Assembly (NCBI RefSeq): GCF_044003965.1
Contig: NZ_JBAWKC010000001.1
Coordinates: 1,302,001-1,366,000 of the forward strand
Direction: 5' to 3'
Length of the DNA stretch: 64,000 nt
DNA from: Yeosuana aquiaggeris
GTDB taxonomy: Bacteria > Bacteroidota > Bacteroidia > Flavobacteriales > Flavobacteriaceae
This document shows positions 15,820 to 23,390 of the stretch, in pieces. Position 1 is the stretch's first letter. Each line of letters opens with the position of its first letter. The translations under genes and the position numbers were made by a program. The notes beneath the pieces were generated by a model. It saw nothing but the letters and a program-made list of their open reading frames with translations, searched no databases and was not told where the DNA came from.

Positions 15820-16512
15820 TTACCTGTGAATTTTAAAACTATCCAGATTGATATCATCCATACCAACATTATCAAAAGGATATTCTAATTGATTTTGGAT
15901 ATTGTAAAGAGAAATTAAAATAAACTCGGTAAGTAAAACAATAAAATAAGTAATCCAAGTTGAATTATTTGGACTAATACTATAAATAATGGTTGGTGCA
16001 TAAATAAGCGGGAAAACATAAATAAAAACCTGACAATAGGCTTTTAAACTTATGGGTGTTCTGTGGGTGTGGATAGCGTAGACATTTTCTATGGACTCAT
16101 GTAGATCTTTCAAAAAGCGAAATACTTTATCACGTAAATTTCTGGTCATGAATTCTTTTTTATCAACGGTGAACTGATAAACTTTGTCTACAATGTCATC
16201 AAGGTCTTTAATTGTACAATCTTTATTTCTTAAATGAGCTAAAGTATCCGTATTTATTTCAAGTAATATTTTTTGAATTTCAGCTTTATCTTCATGAGAT
16301 AAACGTTCATGACCCATAAAAAAATAGTGCAGGGTTTTAAGTGAACTTCTGAAATCACTCAAATGTTCCAAGGCGTTTTCCCTCCGTCTAAATGATCCTC
16401 TAATAGTAAAAACCAATGGGAATATGATGGCAATACTTAAGAGTGTCAAATCTAAATCAAAGCTGATATTGTATCTACAGAAAAAAAAAGTCACCGTAAA
16501 TGCAATCATCAA
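15820..16512 (-). CDS. Bestrophin-like membrane protein of unknown function
   Basis: This 230-residue protein has helices near residues 2-20, 24-38, 158-176 and 186-204. They flank a charged cytoplasmic middle part (EHLSDFRSSLKTLHYFF to RDKVFRFLKDLHESIENVYAIH). The end NQLEYPFDNVGMDDINLDSF resembles the bestrophin-like C-terminal pattern, but the family link is weak. The frame stays open for about 20 codons upstream of the ATG (reading NFRTYLALM just before it) without a standard start except one TTG, so the true N-terminus may be a little longer. Confidence 0.6.
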   Translation of the reverse strand: MMIAFTVTFFFCRYNISFDLDLTLLSIAIIFPLVFTIRGSFRRRENALEHLSDFRSSLKTLHYFFMGHERLSHEDKAEIQKILLEINTDTLAHLRNKDCTIKDLDDIVDKVYQFTVDKKEFMTRNLRDKVFRFLKDLHESIENVYAIHTHRTPISLKAYCQVFIYVFPLIYAPTIIYSISPNNSTWITYFIVLLTEFILISLYNIQNQLEYPFDNVGMDDINLDSFKIHR

Positions 16513-16575
16513 GGCCAGATAAGTCCTGAAATTTATTATGGATAAATATTGTCTGATACGCTATTTTTAAATTAT

Positions 16576-16583
16576 TATATTTG
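16576..16583 (+). promoter_or_regulatory. -7 promoter element of the CotH-like gene
   Basis: TATATTTG matches TAnnTTTG exactly and ends 20 bases before the ATG at 16603. The upstream spacer also holds the start region of the divergent 15820-16512 gene. Confidence 0.6.
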
Positions 16584-16602
16584 ATAAAGTTAATCTATTA
16601 AT

Positions 16603-17664
16603 ATGAAAAAGCAAATAGGATTTCTCCTCGTTTTTATAACAACGTTTATTTTGAATAGTGCTTATTCGCAAGAGTCATTAAAAACAGATGATTCAAAAGT
16701 AAATTCAGGAATCTTTTCAGAAGAAAAGATTTTACCCATAAAATTATCGTATTCAATAAACGAGATTAAAAAGGAAACTAATGATTCTACCTATTTAGAT
16801 TCTAATCTATCGTATCAACTTAGTAATGGTTCATGGGAAAGTCTGCCCATTGAGTTAAGGGCAAGAGGGAATTATAGACTTAAAAATTGTTATTTCGCGC
16901 CCTTAAAAATTAAAATAAAAAAATCAATTTCAAATAATACGCCGTTTGAAGGGAATAAAAACTTTAAAGCGGTTCTGCCTTGTTTACTTAAAAGTGATAA
17001 TGATGATAATGTGATTAAAGAATATTTAGTCTATAAATTATTTGAGATTGTTTCTCCATATCATTTTAAAACAAGATTGGTCGATATTGATTTTGAACAA
17101 ATAAAAAATAATAAGACCAAAGTGCATCTGTTAAAGGGGTTTTTTATTGAAGATGATAAAACTTTAGCAAAGCGGGTGGATGGAAAAGTTTATGATCGAT
17201 CTGTACATCCATTAAATCAGGACGACTTGACTTCAGTGCGCAATGCATTTTTTCAGTTTATGATAGGGAATACTGATTTTTCTCAGGCCTATCAGCATAA
17301 TGTCAAAATCTTTTATATTGATAAAAAAATGACACCTGTACCTTATGATTTTGATATGGCTGGATTTGTCAATGCTAGTTATGCAGTAGTATCTCAGATT
17401 CAAGGAGAAAGTATAGGAACTAATTCAGTTACTGACAGAAAATATAGAGGATTTATAAGAGATAAAACTATTTTTGACCAAGTAAGGCGTGAATTTTTAG
17501 CTAATAAAATAGAAATGCTGGCAATTTTAGATGCTCATGCCAACTATTTTGAAGACCCAAGGGCTTTTTCAATTGCTAAGGAATACATTCTTAGTTTTTT
17601 TGAAATCATAGTTAAGGATAGCAGTTATAAAAATGAAATTTTAGATCAGGCAAGAAATGAATAA
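16603..17664 (+). CDS. Secreted protein with CotH/HipA-like kinase-fold signature (tentative)
   Basis: This 353-residue protein has a signal peptide ending at AYSQ (about residue 22). The segment LRARGNYRLKNCYFAPLKIKI resembles the N-lobe of CotH-type proteins. A later block (FFQFMIGNTDFSQAYQHNVKI, then PVPYDFDMAG) resembles the catalytic loop and metal-binding aspartates of CotH/HipA-fold kinases. Known CotH kinases phosphorylate proteins outside the cytoplasm; activity here is only inferred. It is convergent (24-base gap) with a secreted PPP-type phosphatase. A conserved hypothetical secreted protein is the safe label. Confidence 0.55.
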   Translation: MKKQIGFLLVFITTFILNSAYSQESLKTDDSKVNSGIFSEEKILPIKLSYSINEIKKETNDSTYLDSNLSYQLSNGSWESLPIELRARGNYRLKNCYFAPLKIKIKKSISNNTPFEGNKNFKAVLPCLLKSDNDDNVIKEYLVYKLFEIVSPYHFKTRLVDIDFEQIKNNKTKVHLLKGFFIEDDKTLAKRVDGKVYDRSVHPLNQDDLTSVRNAFFQFMIGNTDFSQAYQHNVKIFYIDKKMTPVPYDFDMAGFVNASYAVVSQIQGESIGTNSVTDRKYRGFIRDKTIFDQVRREFLANKIEMLAILDAHANYFEDPRAFSIAKEYILSFFEIIVKDSSYKNEILDQARNE

Positions 17665-17688
17665 GGCTTAATTTGAAGTTTAAGAAAA

Positions 17689-18765
17689 CTAGTGTAATTT
17701 GATTATATATCCTTCCATAGTATGGCGGTAGTATGTTCCGTTTTCAATAAAAAGCATTTCTCCATAAATACCATTTTTGATACTTGAATCGACAGCTAAT
17801 ATTTTATTGTGAAATAAAGATTCAATTTGTTTTTGTGAAGTATGTCCAACGATGACATGTTTTACATCAAGTTTTCTTAATAACTTGTTGATGTCACTTT
17901 TTTTAAAATCCGCACTAAAATAACCACGATACCAAATAGGACCGTTATTGTCATAATATTTGTCATATAACGTATGCCACATAGGTTCACTGTCGTCATC
18001 AAATAGGGATTGTCTCATTTTTTGATTCGTTTCTTCCAAATTAAATCCATTGGAAATAAATACTTCAGAAATGCCCGCGTGTAAAAATAAATTGTCATCT
18101 ATTTTTAGTATGGTGTTCTTTGATCGCAACCACCTTCCAAGTACTGTTTCCTTTCCATAAAGTTCATTATAAGGTGTGTTTAATAGTTTAGAGGTTAACC
18201 AGTATTTTTTATTAATATATCTTAAATCATTTTGCATGACCATATACTCATGGTTGCCCAAAATAAAATGTACTTTTCCACCATTATTTTCAGCTTGTTT
18301 TTCAAGATTATAAACAAGCCATAATAATTCAGTTGTTTTAGGGCCTCTGTCAAAAATATCACCAACAATAACCAAATGCCCAGTGCCAAATACCCAATTT
18401 AAGTTTTCGTCAATAATATGGTTGTTTTTTAAAATGTTAAAAGTTAAATCGTATTGGCCGTGAACATCACTTATAACGGCAATTTTGGAAACATTATGGT
18501 ATATAAAAGGGTCATATTCAAATTCCGTATTTATTGTATTTAATTCTAATATTTTAGTTTCTACATTACCATTGACAATATTTTTTTCAATTATCTTCTC
18601 TTTATCAATAAACATATATGGACCATCATTATGATTTAAACTATCTATAATACGATTGGTTCTAATGTTATTACTGATGCTATCAGTTTTTAAACCTGAA
18701 TTGGTTTGTGAAACCAACAGAAGGCTGATAAAAAAAAGACATACAAAAGAAAGGCGTTTCATCAT
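17689..18765 (-). CDS. Secreted calcineurin-like (PPP-type) metallophosphatase
   Basis: This 358-residue protein has a signal peptide (MMKRLSFVCLFFISLLLVSQ). The metallophosphatase motifs appear in order: DVHGQYD, GDIFDRGP, GNHEY, HAGIS and GHTSQKQI. The GDxxDRG/GNHE pattern is that of Ser/Thr phosphatases and related Shewanella-type enzymes with two metal ions. The signal peptide places it in the periplasm or outside the cell. The substrate is not known; protein phosphate or a nucleotide is possible. Its 3' end faces the CotH-like gene. Confidence 0.88.
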   Translation of the reverse strand: MMKRLSFVCLFFISLLLVSQTNSGLKTDSISNNIRTNRIIDSLNHNDGPYMFIDKEKIIEKNIVNGNVETKILELNTINTEFEYDPFIYHNVSKIAVISDVHGQYDLTFNILKNNHIIDENLNWVFGTGHLVIVGDIFDRGPKTTELLWLVYNLEKQAENNGGKVHFILGNHEYMVMQNDLRYINKKYWLTSKLLNTPYNELYGKETVLGRWLRSKNTILKIDDNLFLHAGISEVFISNGFNLEETNQKMRQSLFDDDSEPMWHTLYDKYYDNNGPIWYRGYFSADFKKSDINKLLRKLDVKHVIVGHTSQKQIESLFHNKILAVDSSIKNGIYGEMLFIENGTYYRHTMEGYIIKLH

Positions 18766-18900
18766 TTTTAAAAGTTACGTTGAATATGAGGTTGTTACAT
18801 GAATTATTCCAAACTAGTTTGCGAATTTACTATTATTATTTTATACTACAATTTTTCAAAAAAAACTAAAATATAAATCGTGTTTTAATTTCAAATGTGA

Positions 18901-19587
18901 TTAAATTAGGGTGTCATGATTTTTTTCGAGCTCTTTTTTAATAGTGATACTGTCATTGGCTCGCGTGTAAACATAAGTTCGTGGATGCGTTATTTTTTTG
19001 GTTGCAAATGTTTTAGAAGCTCTTTCTAAAAATTCTGTATCTTCACCATAGTTGAGGTTCTCAAAACCACCAAGTTCAATAAAAACATTTCTTTTTCCAA
19101 AAAATGTTGAACCTAACACACAGTCTTTTACATTAATTAAAAGGGAATCTTTATAATAGTCTGTTACAAATATTTCTTCGTGTAAATCAACACCTCCATA
19201 AATTAAATCAACTTGACTATTTTTTTTCATGAAATCTAAGCGACTTTCTATGTGGTTTTCTTTATAGGTATCATCACTATCTAAAAACGTAATATATTTT
19301 CCTGTAGCTAACAGGAGCCCGACGTTTCTTGATAAAGCAAGTTTTAAATTTTTATGTTTTACATATCTTATGTTTGAATATTTTTCAACATAAGTATTTA
19401 CAATATTAAAAGTATGGTCATCACTACCATCATCCACAATTATTAATTCCCATTGTTGATTAGTTTGAGCTAAAATACTCGATATGCATTTGTTTAAATA
19501 ATTGGCTCTATTGTAAGTGCAAATTATAATTGAAACTAAAGCCGGATTATTTGAAACTTGTATTTTATTTTGATTTTGTACATTCAT
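18901..19587 (-). CDS. Family 2 glycosyltransferase
   Basis: This 228-residue GT-A enzyme starts with VSIIICTYNRANYLNKCISSIL and IIVDDGSDDHTF, the nucleotide-sugar binding segment. It continues with the DxD-like LDSDDTYKE and a C-terminal ED motif (NYGEDTEFLERA). The donor and acceptor are not evident. No membrane segment is seen, so it works in the cytoplasm or at the membrane face. It lies downstream of htpG on the same strand, but 227 bases with inverted repeats separate them, so separate transcription is likely. Confidence 0.9.
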   Translation of the reverse strand: MNVQNQNKIQVSNNPALVSIIICTYNRANYLNKCISSILAQTNQQWELIIVDDGSDDHTFNIVNTYVEKYSNIRYVKHKNLKLALSRNVGLLLATGKYITFLDSDDTYKENHIESRLDFMKKNSQVDLIYGGVDLHEEIFVTDYYKDSLLINVKDCVLGSTFFGKRNVFIELGGFENLNYGEDTEFLERASKTFATKKITHPRTYVYTRANDSITIKKELEKNHDTLI

Positions 19588-19690
19588 GTTTTATAAAATC
19601 TATTTATTAATACTTTATAAAGTTAAAAAATAAAAAAACCACTTTAATACTAACTAGAATTGAGTAATAAATGGTTTTAATATGATTTAA

Positions 19691-19810
19691 CTCGACGCAG
19701 TCGAGATATATATTTGCATCAACAACTATTTTATCATTTAGCTTCGCTGAATAATTTTGTAAGTTCATTTTTGTTATCTGTATTTTTTCAAAAAAATACA
19801 GAACAAAAAT
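19691..19810 (+). promoter_or_regulatory. Inverted repeat, plus-strand promoter-like element and hairpins between htpG and the glycosyltransferase gene
   Basis: The inverted repeat CTCGAC-GCA-GTCGAG (19691-19705) is followed at once by a perfect -7 element TATATTTG (19709-19716) on the plus strand. Further on lie a small hairpin TTTAGC-TTC-GCTGAA and a long hairpin CTGTATTTTTT/AAAAAATACAG (19778-19801). The long hairpin extends to 19767-19810 with a two-base bulge. It probably also ends htpG on the minus strand, though it lacks a proper T run on either side. Confidence 0.45.
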
Positions 19811-19814
19811 CTTC

Positions 19815-21725
19815 TTACTTGATCATTTCGTAACTACGTTTGATAAAGTTGGTGAGTTCTTCACCTTTTAACAATCCTTGCGATAACCTTGCTAAATCTA
19901 AACTTTGATTTATCAGTCGTTCTTGCTTCTTTTTAGTTTTTGTTTCAAGAATTTCTGAGACTAAAGGCGAGTTTGTATTTACCACCAGGTTATACATTTC
20001 AGGGAAATTACCCATACCAAACATACCGCCACCGCCAGTTGCCTGCATTTCTTTCATACGGCGCATAAATTCTGGCTGTGTAATCATGAAAGGTGTGGCA
20101 TCACTATCCATAGGTTCTAATTGTACCATGAATTTTTCCGATGGAATGACTTCTTTAAGTACAGTTTCTAACTCTGTCTTTTGCTCATCAGTTAGTTTAG
20201 AAATTTTAGTATCGTCTTTACTAATTAATTTATCAATATTGTCTGCATCAACACGAGAGAAAGTAATATTTTCTTTAGTACTTTCTAATTTTTGCATTAA
20301 GTGTGATATAATTGGCGAATCTAAAAGAAGGACTTCATATCCTTTTGCTTTAGCCGCATCAATATAACTATGTTGAGCATCTTTATTTGATGCGTATAAA
20401 ATAATCAGTTTACCATCTTTGTCAGTTTGGTTGGCTTTAATTTTGTTAAATAATTCTTCATAAGTATAATACTTATTATCAACCGTTGGATACAAGGCAA
20501 AAGCATCTGCTTTTTCAAAGAATTTTTCTTCAGAAAGCATCCCGTATTCAATTACAATCTTAATATCATTCCACTTAGCTTCAAAATCTTCTCTGTTGTT
20601 ATTGAAAAGAGATTTTAATTTATCAGCTACTTTTCTGGTGATATAGGATGATATTTTTTTAACGGCGCCATCGGCTTGTAGATAACTTCTTGACACGTTC
20701 AAAGGAATGTCTGGTGAATCTATGACACCACGCAACATGGTTAAAAATTCTGGCACTATACCTTCCACATTATCGGTTACATATACCTGATTTTGGTAAA
20801 GTTGAATTTTATCCTTTTGAATGTTTAAATCATTCGTCATTTTAGGAAAATATAAAATCCCTGTTAAATGGAATGGGTAATCAACATTTAAATGAATGTT
20901 GAATAAAGGCTCTTCAAATTGCATTGGATACAATTCTCTGTAAAAGTCTTTATAATCTTCATCCTTTAAATCTGCCGGTTGTTTAGTCCATGCAGGATTA
21001 GGATTATTAATTATGTTATCTACCGTTATTTTTTTGTGAGGTTCAGTAGTTTCTTTACCATCTTTATCCTTGGTTGTTTTAGGTGTAAAGTCAGGGTCAT
21101 TGATTTCCTTTGTTCCAAATTTAATTGGAATAGGCATAAACTTGTTATATTTTAAAAGTAGAGCACGAATTCTTGCTTCTTCTAAAAATTCTGTAGAATC
21201 ATCCGCTATGTGAAGAATAATTTCAGTACCTCTTTCTGTTTTTTTAGATTTAGTTAGACTAAATTCTGGACTTCCATCACAGGTCCAGTGTGCAGCCGGA
21301 GCATCTGTATAAGATTTAGTGATAATCTCAACTTTTTTAGCTACCATAAAGGCTGAGTAAAAACCAAGGCCAAAATGACCAATAATTCCAGAATCTTTAG
21401 CGGAGTCTTTATATTTGTCTAAAAACTCTTCAGCTCCAGAAAATGCAATCTGGTTAATGTATTTTTCAACTTCTTCAGCGGTCATACCTAAACCCTGATC
21501 AATAATGTGCAATTTTTTTCCTTTCTTATCAACTTTAACTTCAATTAGAGGAGTGCCATATTCAACTTTAGCATCACCGACACTTGTTAAATGTTTTAAT
21601 TTTAAAGTTGCATCTGTAGCATTACTAATTAACTCACGTAAAAAGATTTCGTGATCACTATACAGGAATTTTTTAATAAGTGGAAAAATATTTTCAACTG
21701 ATACATTAATATTTCCTTTTGTCAT
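19815..21725 (-). CDS. htpG: Chaperone protein HtpG (bacterial Hsp90)
   Basis: This 636-residue chaperone shows the GHKL ATPase motifs: ELISNATDATLKLK (Bergerat helix), DQGLGMTAEEV, and IIGHFGLGFYSAFMVA. The middle domain has the catalytic-loop segment NVSRSYLQAD and ITRKVADKL. The C-terminal dimerisation domain lacks the eukaryotic MEEVD, as expected. HtpG assists folding of cytosolic clients in an ATP cycle. The upstream region holds two TGTCA half-sites eight bases apart (minus strand), which could belong to heat-shock control. Confidence 0.97.
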   Translation of the reverse strand: MTKGNINVSVENIFPLIKKFLYSDHEIFLRELISNATDATLKLKHLTSVGDAKVEYGTPLIEVKVDKKGKKLHIIDQGLGMTAEEVEKYINQIAFSGAEEFLDKYKDSAKDSGIIGHFGLGFYSAFMVAKKVEIITKSYTDAPAAHWTCDGSPEFSLTKSKKTERGTEIILHIADDSTEFLEEARIRALLLKYNKFMPIPIKFGTKEINDPDFTPKTTKDKDGKETTEPHKKITVDNIINNPNPAWTKQPADLKDEDYKDFYRELYPMQFEEPLFNIHLNVDYPFHLTGILYFPKMTNDLNIQKDKIQLYQNQVYVTDNVEGIVPEFLTMLRGVIDSPDIPLNVSRSYLQADGAVKKISSYITRKVADKLKSLFNNNREDFEAKWNDIKIVIEYGMLSEEKFFEKADAFALYPTVDNKYYTYEELFNKIKANQTDKDGKLIILYASNKDAQHSYIDAAKAKGYEVLLLDSPIISHLMQKLESTKENITFSRVDADNIDKLISKDDTKISKLTDEQKTELETVLKEVIPSEKFMVQLEPMDSDATPFMITQPEFMRRMKEMQATGGGGMFGMGNFPEMYNLVVNTNSPLVSEILETKTKKKQERLINQSLDLARLSQGLLKGEELTNFIKRSYEMIK

Positions 21726-21869
21726 GTTATATAAGTTTTAATTATGTTTATTAATATGACTCTCTTATAGACAAAAAAAGTACCAAGAGTCAAAAGGTGA
21801 CAAACTGACACAGTTTTAAATAAAAATAAAATGTCAAAAAGGTGTTTTAATGATTGTACAATAAAGTTT

Positions 21870-21877
21870 TAATTTTG
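21870..21877 (+). promoter_or_regulatory. -7 promoter element of the fabH-type gene
   Basis: TAATTTTG matches the consensus and lies 27 bases before the ATG at 21905. Confidence 0.6.
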
Positions 21878-21904
21878 TACTTTGCTTTATAAATTAAGCT
21901 AATT

Positions 21905-22909
21905 ATGTATAATTCAAAGATTACAGGTTTAGGTAAATATGTTCCTGATAACATAGTTACCAATGACGATTTATCCAAGTTTATGGATACCAGTGATGAA
22001 TGGATACAGGAAAGAACCGGTATTCAAGAGCGTCGATGGATTCCAGAAGGAAGTGATGACACTTCTTCTGTGATGGGTGCTAAGGCTGCAAAAATTGCCA
22101 TTGAACGTGCTGGTTTAACTAAGGATGATATAGACTTTATTGTATTTGCAACCTTAAGTCCTGACTATTATTTTCCTGGTTGTGGCGTGCAAATTCAAGA
22201 TTTGTTGGATATGCCCACTGTCGGTGCTTTAGATGTTAGAAATCAGTGTTCTGGATTTGTATATGCCTTATCTGTAGCAGACCAATTTATAAAAACAGGG
22301 ATGTACAAAAATATATTGGTGATTGGAGCTGAATACCACAGTAATGGATTAGATAAAACGACCAGAGGACGAGGTGTTACCGTTATTTTTGGAGATGGAG
22401 CAGGGGCTTGCGTGTTGTCAAGAGAAGAAGATACTACGAAAGGTATTTTGTCTACACATTTACATAGTGAAGGAAAATATGCTGATAAATTAATTGTGGC
22501 GTCGCCAAGTATTAAGCATTGGGTTCCTGAAATTATTGAATCAGAAGAAGAAGATATTTCTTATTACCCATATATGGATGGTACTTTTGTGTTTAAACAT
22601 GCCGTAGTAAGATTTAGCGAAGTCATTATGGAAGGTTTGATAAAAAATAATCTATCTAAAGAGGATATTGACATGTTAATTCCGCATCAAGCTAATTTGA
22701 GAATCGCTCAATTTATTCAAAAGAAATTTGTATTGAGTGATGATAAGGTTTTTAATAATATTATGAAGTATGGCAATACAACAGCCGCTTCTGTTATTAT
22801 TGCTTTGACTGAAGCTTGGGAACAAGGAAAAATAAAAGAAGGTGATCATGTAGTATTAGCAGCTTTTGGAAGTGGTTTTACCTGGGCTAGTGCCATTATT
22901 AAATGGTAA
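21905..22909 (+). CDS. fabH: 3-oxoacyl-ACP synthase III family protein (FabH-like)
   Basis: This 334-residue thiolase-fold enzyme has the KASIII catalytic triad: Cys115 in RNQCSGF, His in IPHQANLRI, and Asn in YGNTTAAS. FabH condenses acetyl-CoA with malonyl-ACP to start fatty acid synthesis. The N-terminal signature TSDEWIQERTGIQERR is also typical. There is no plsX or rpmF beside it, as found with the main fabH in many flavobacteria, so it may be a second KASIII of related function; that is why the symbol is provisional. It is monocistronic, with a terminator just after the stop. Confidence 0.85.
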   Translation: MYNSKITGLGKYVPDNIVTNDDLSKFMDTSDEWIQERTGIQERRWIPEGSDDTSSVMGAKAAKIAIERAGLTKDDIDFIVFATLSPDYYFPGCGVQIQDLLDMPTVGALDVRNQCSGFVYALSVADQFIKTGMYKNILVIGAEYHSNGLDKTTRGRGVTVIFGDGAGACVLSREEDTTKGILSTHLHSEGKYADKLIVASPSIKHWVPEIIESEEEDISYYPYMDGTFVFKHAVVRFSEVIMEGLIKNNLSKEDIDMLIPHQANLRIAQFIQKKFVLSDDKVFNNIMKYGNTTAASVIIALTEAWEQGKIKEGDHVVLAAFGSGFTWASAIIKW

Positions 22910-22923
22910 TACTTTAAAAACAA

Positions 22924-22958
22924 AAAATCCGAAAATTTAACATTTCGGATTTTTTTTT
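22924..22958 (+). terminator. Terminator of the fabH-type gene
   Basis: AAAATCCGAAA (22924-22934) pairs with TTTCGGATTTT (22943-22953), with the T run continuing to 22958. Confidence 0.9.
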
Positions 22959-23390
22959 GCTATTAACCAACTCCCATTAACACTTTAACCTAGTAGAAGT
23001 TACTATTGTTAAGACGTAAAATTTTAATATTTATTGTGTGTCATTATAGATTTAACTTTTTTTAACACATAAAAAAACTCGAAATAAGGTATTTCGAGTT
23101 TTAGCGCTATTTTTTTGGGAATACTATCTTTTAACGTTTTTGAATTTTATTAAGCTGACTAATTCTAAAAAAAATATTACGTTGAAGAAATAGATAGTAT
23201 TATACCGTTAACGAAGATATTGTGTTTTTGTTGTGTTAAAACATAAATTTTAACACACTTTAACGTTTGTAACCCAATTGATTAGAATTTTTAAAATGTA
23301 AAGTCCAAAGTATTTCTACCTTGGACTTTGTTATTTAATAACCAAACATTACACTAACCATCAACTATTATGAAGGTTATTAAATATTGT
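22959..23390. other. Gene-free 430-base stretch with three hairpins
   Basis: No open frame of note is present between the convergent fabH-type and outer-membrane genes. It contains AAACTCGAAATA/TATTTCGAGTTT (23075-23101), TGTGTTAAAA/TTTTAACACA (23232-23257) and AAAGTCCAA/TTGGACTTT (23300-23329). The first is terminator-like on the plus strand after a short T-rich tail, and the last probably ends the outer-membrane gene. TTAACAC and TTAACG words recur (23060, 23132, 23214, 23261). Confidence 0.6.

Noticed and set aside
16603..17664. HipA-type toxin
   Set aside because: It has a signal peptide and no HipB-like partner; similarity is limited to a kinase-fold pattern, so a secreted CotH-like reading is preferred.
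18766..18800. ECF-type promoter upstream of the phosphatase (TGTAAC then CGTA on the minus strand)
   Set aside because: The spacing is 14 bases instead of 17 after TGTAAC, and the -10 word is CGTA, so it does not match the pair at 9375-9456.
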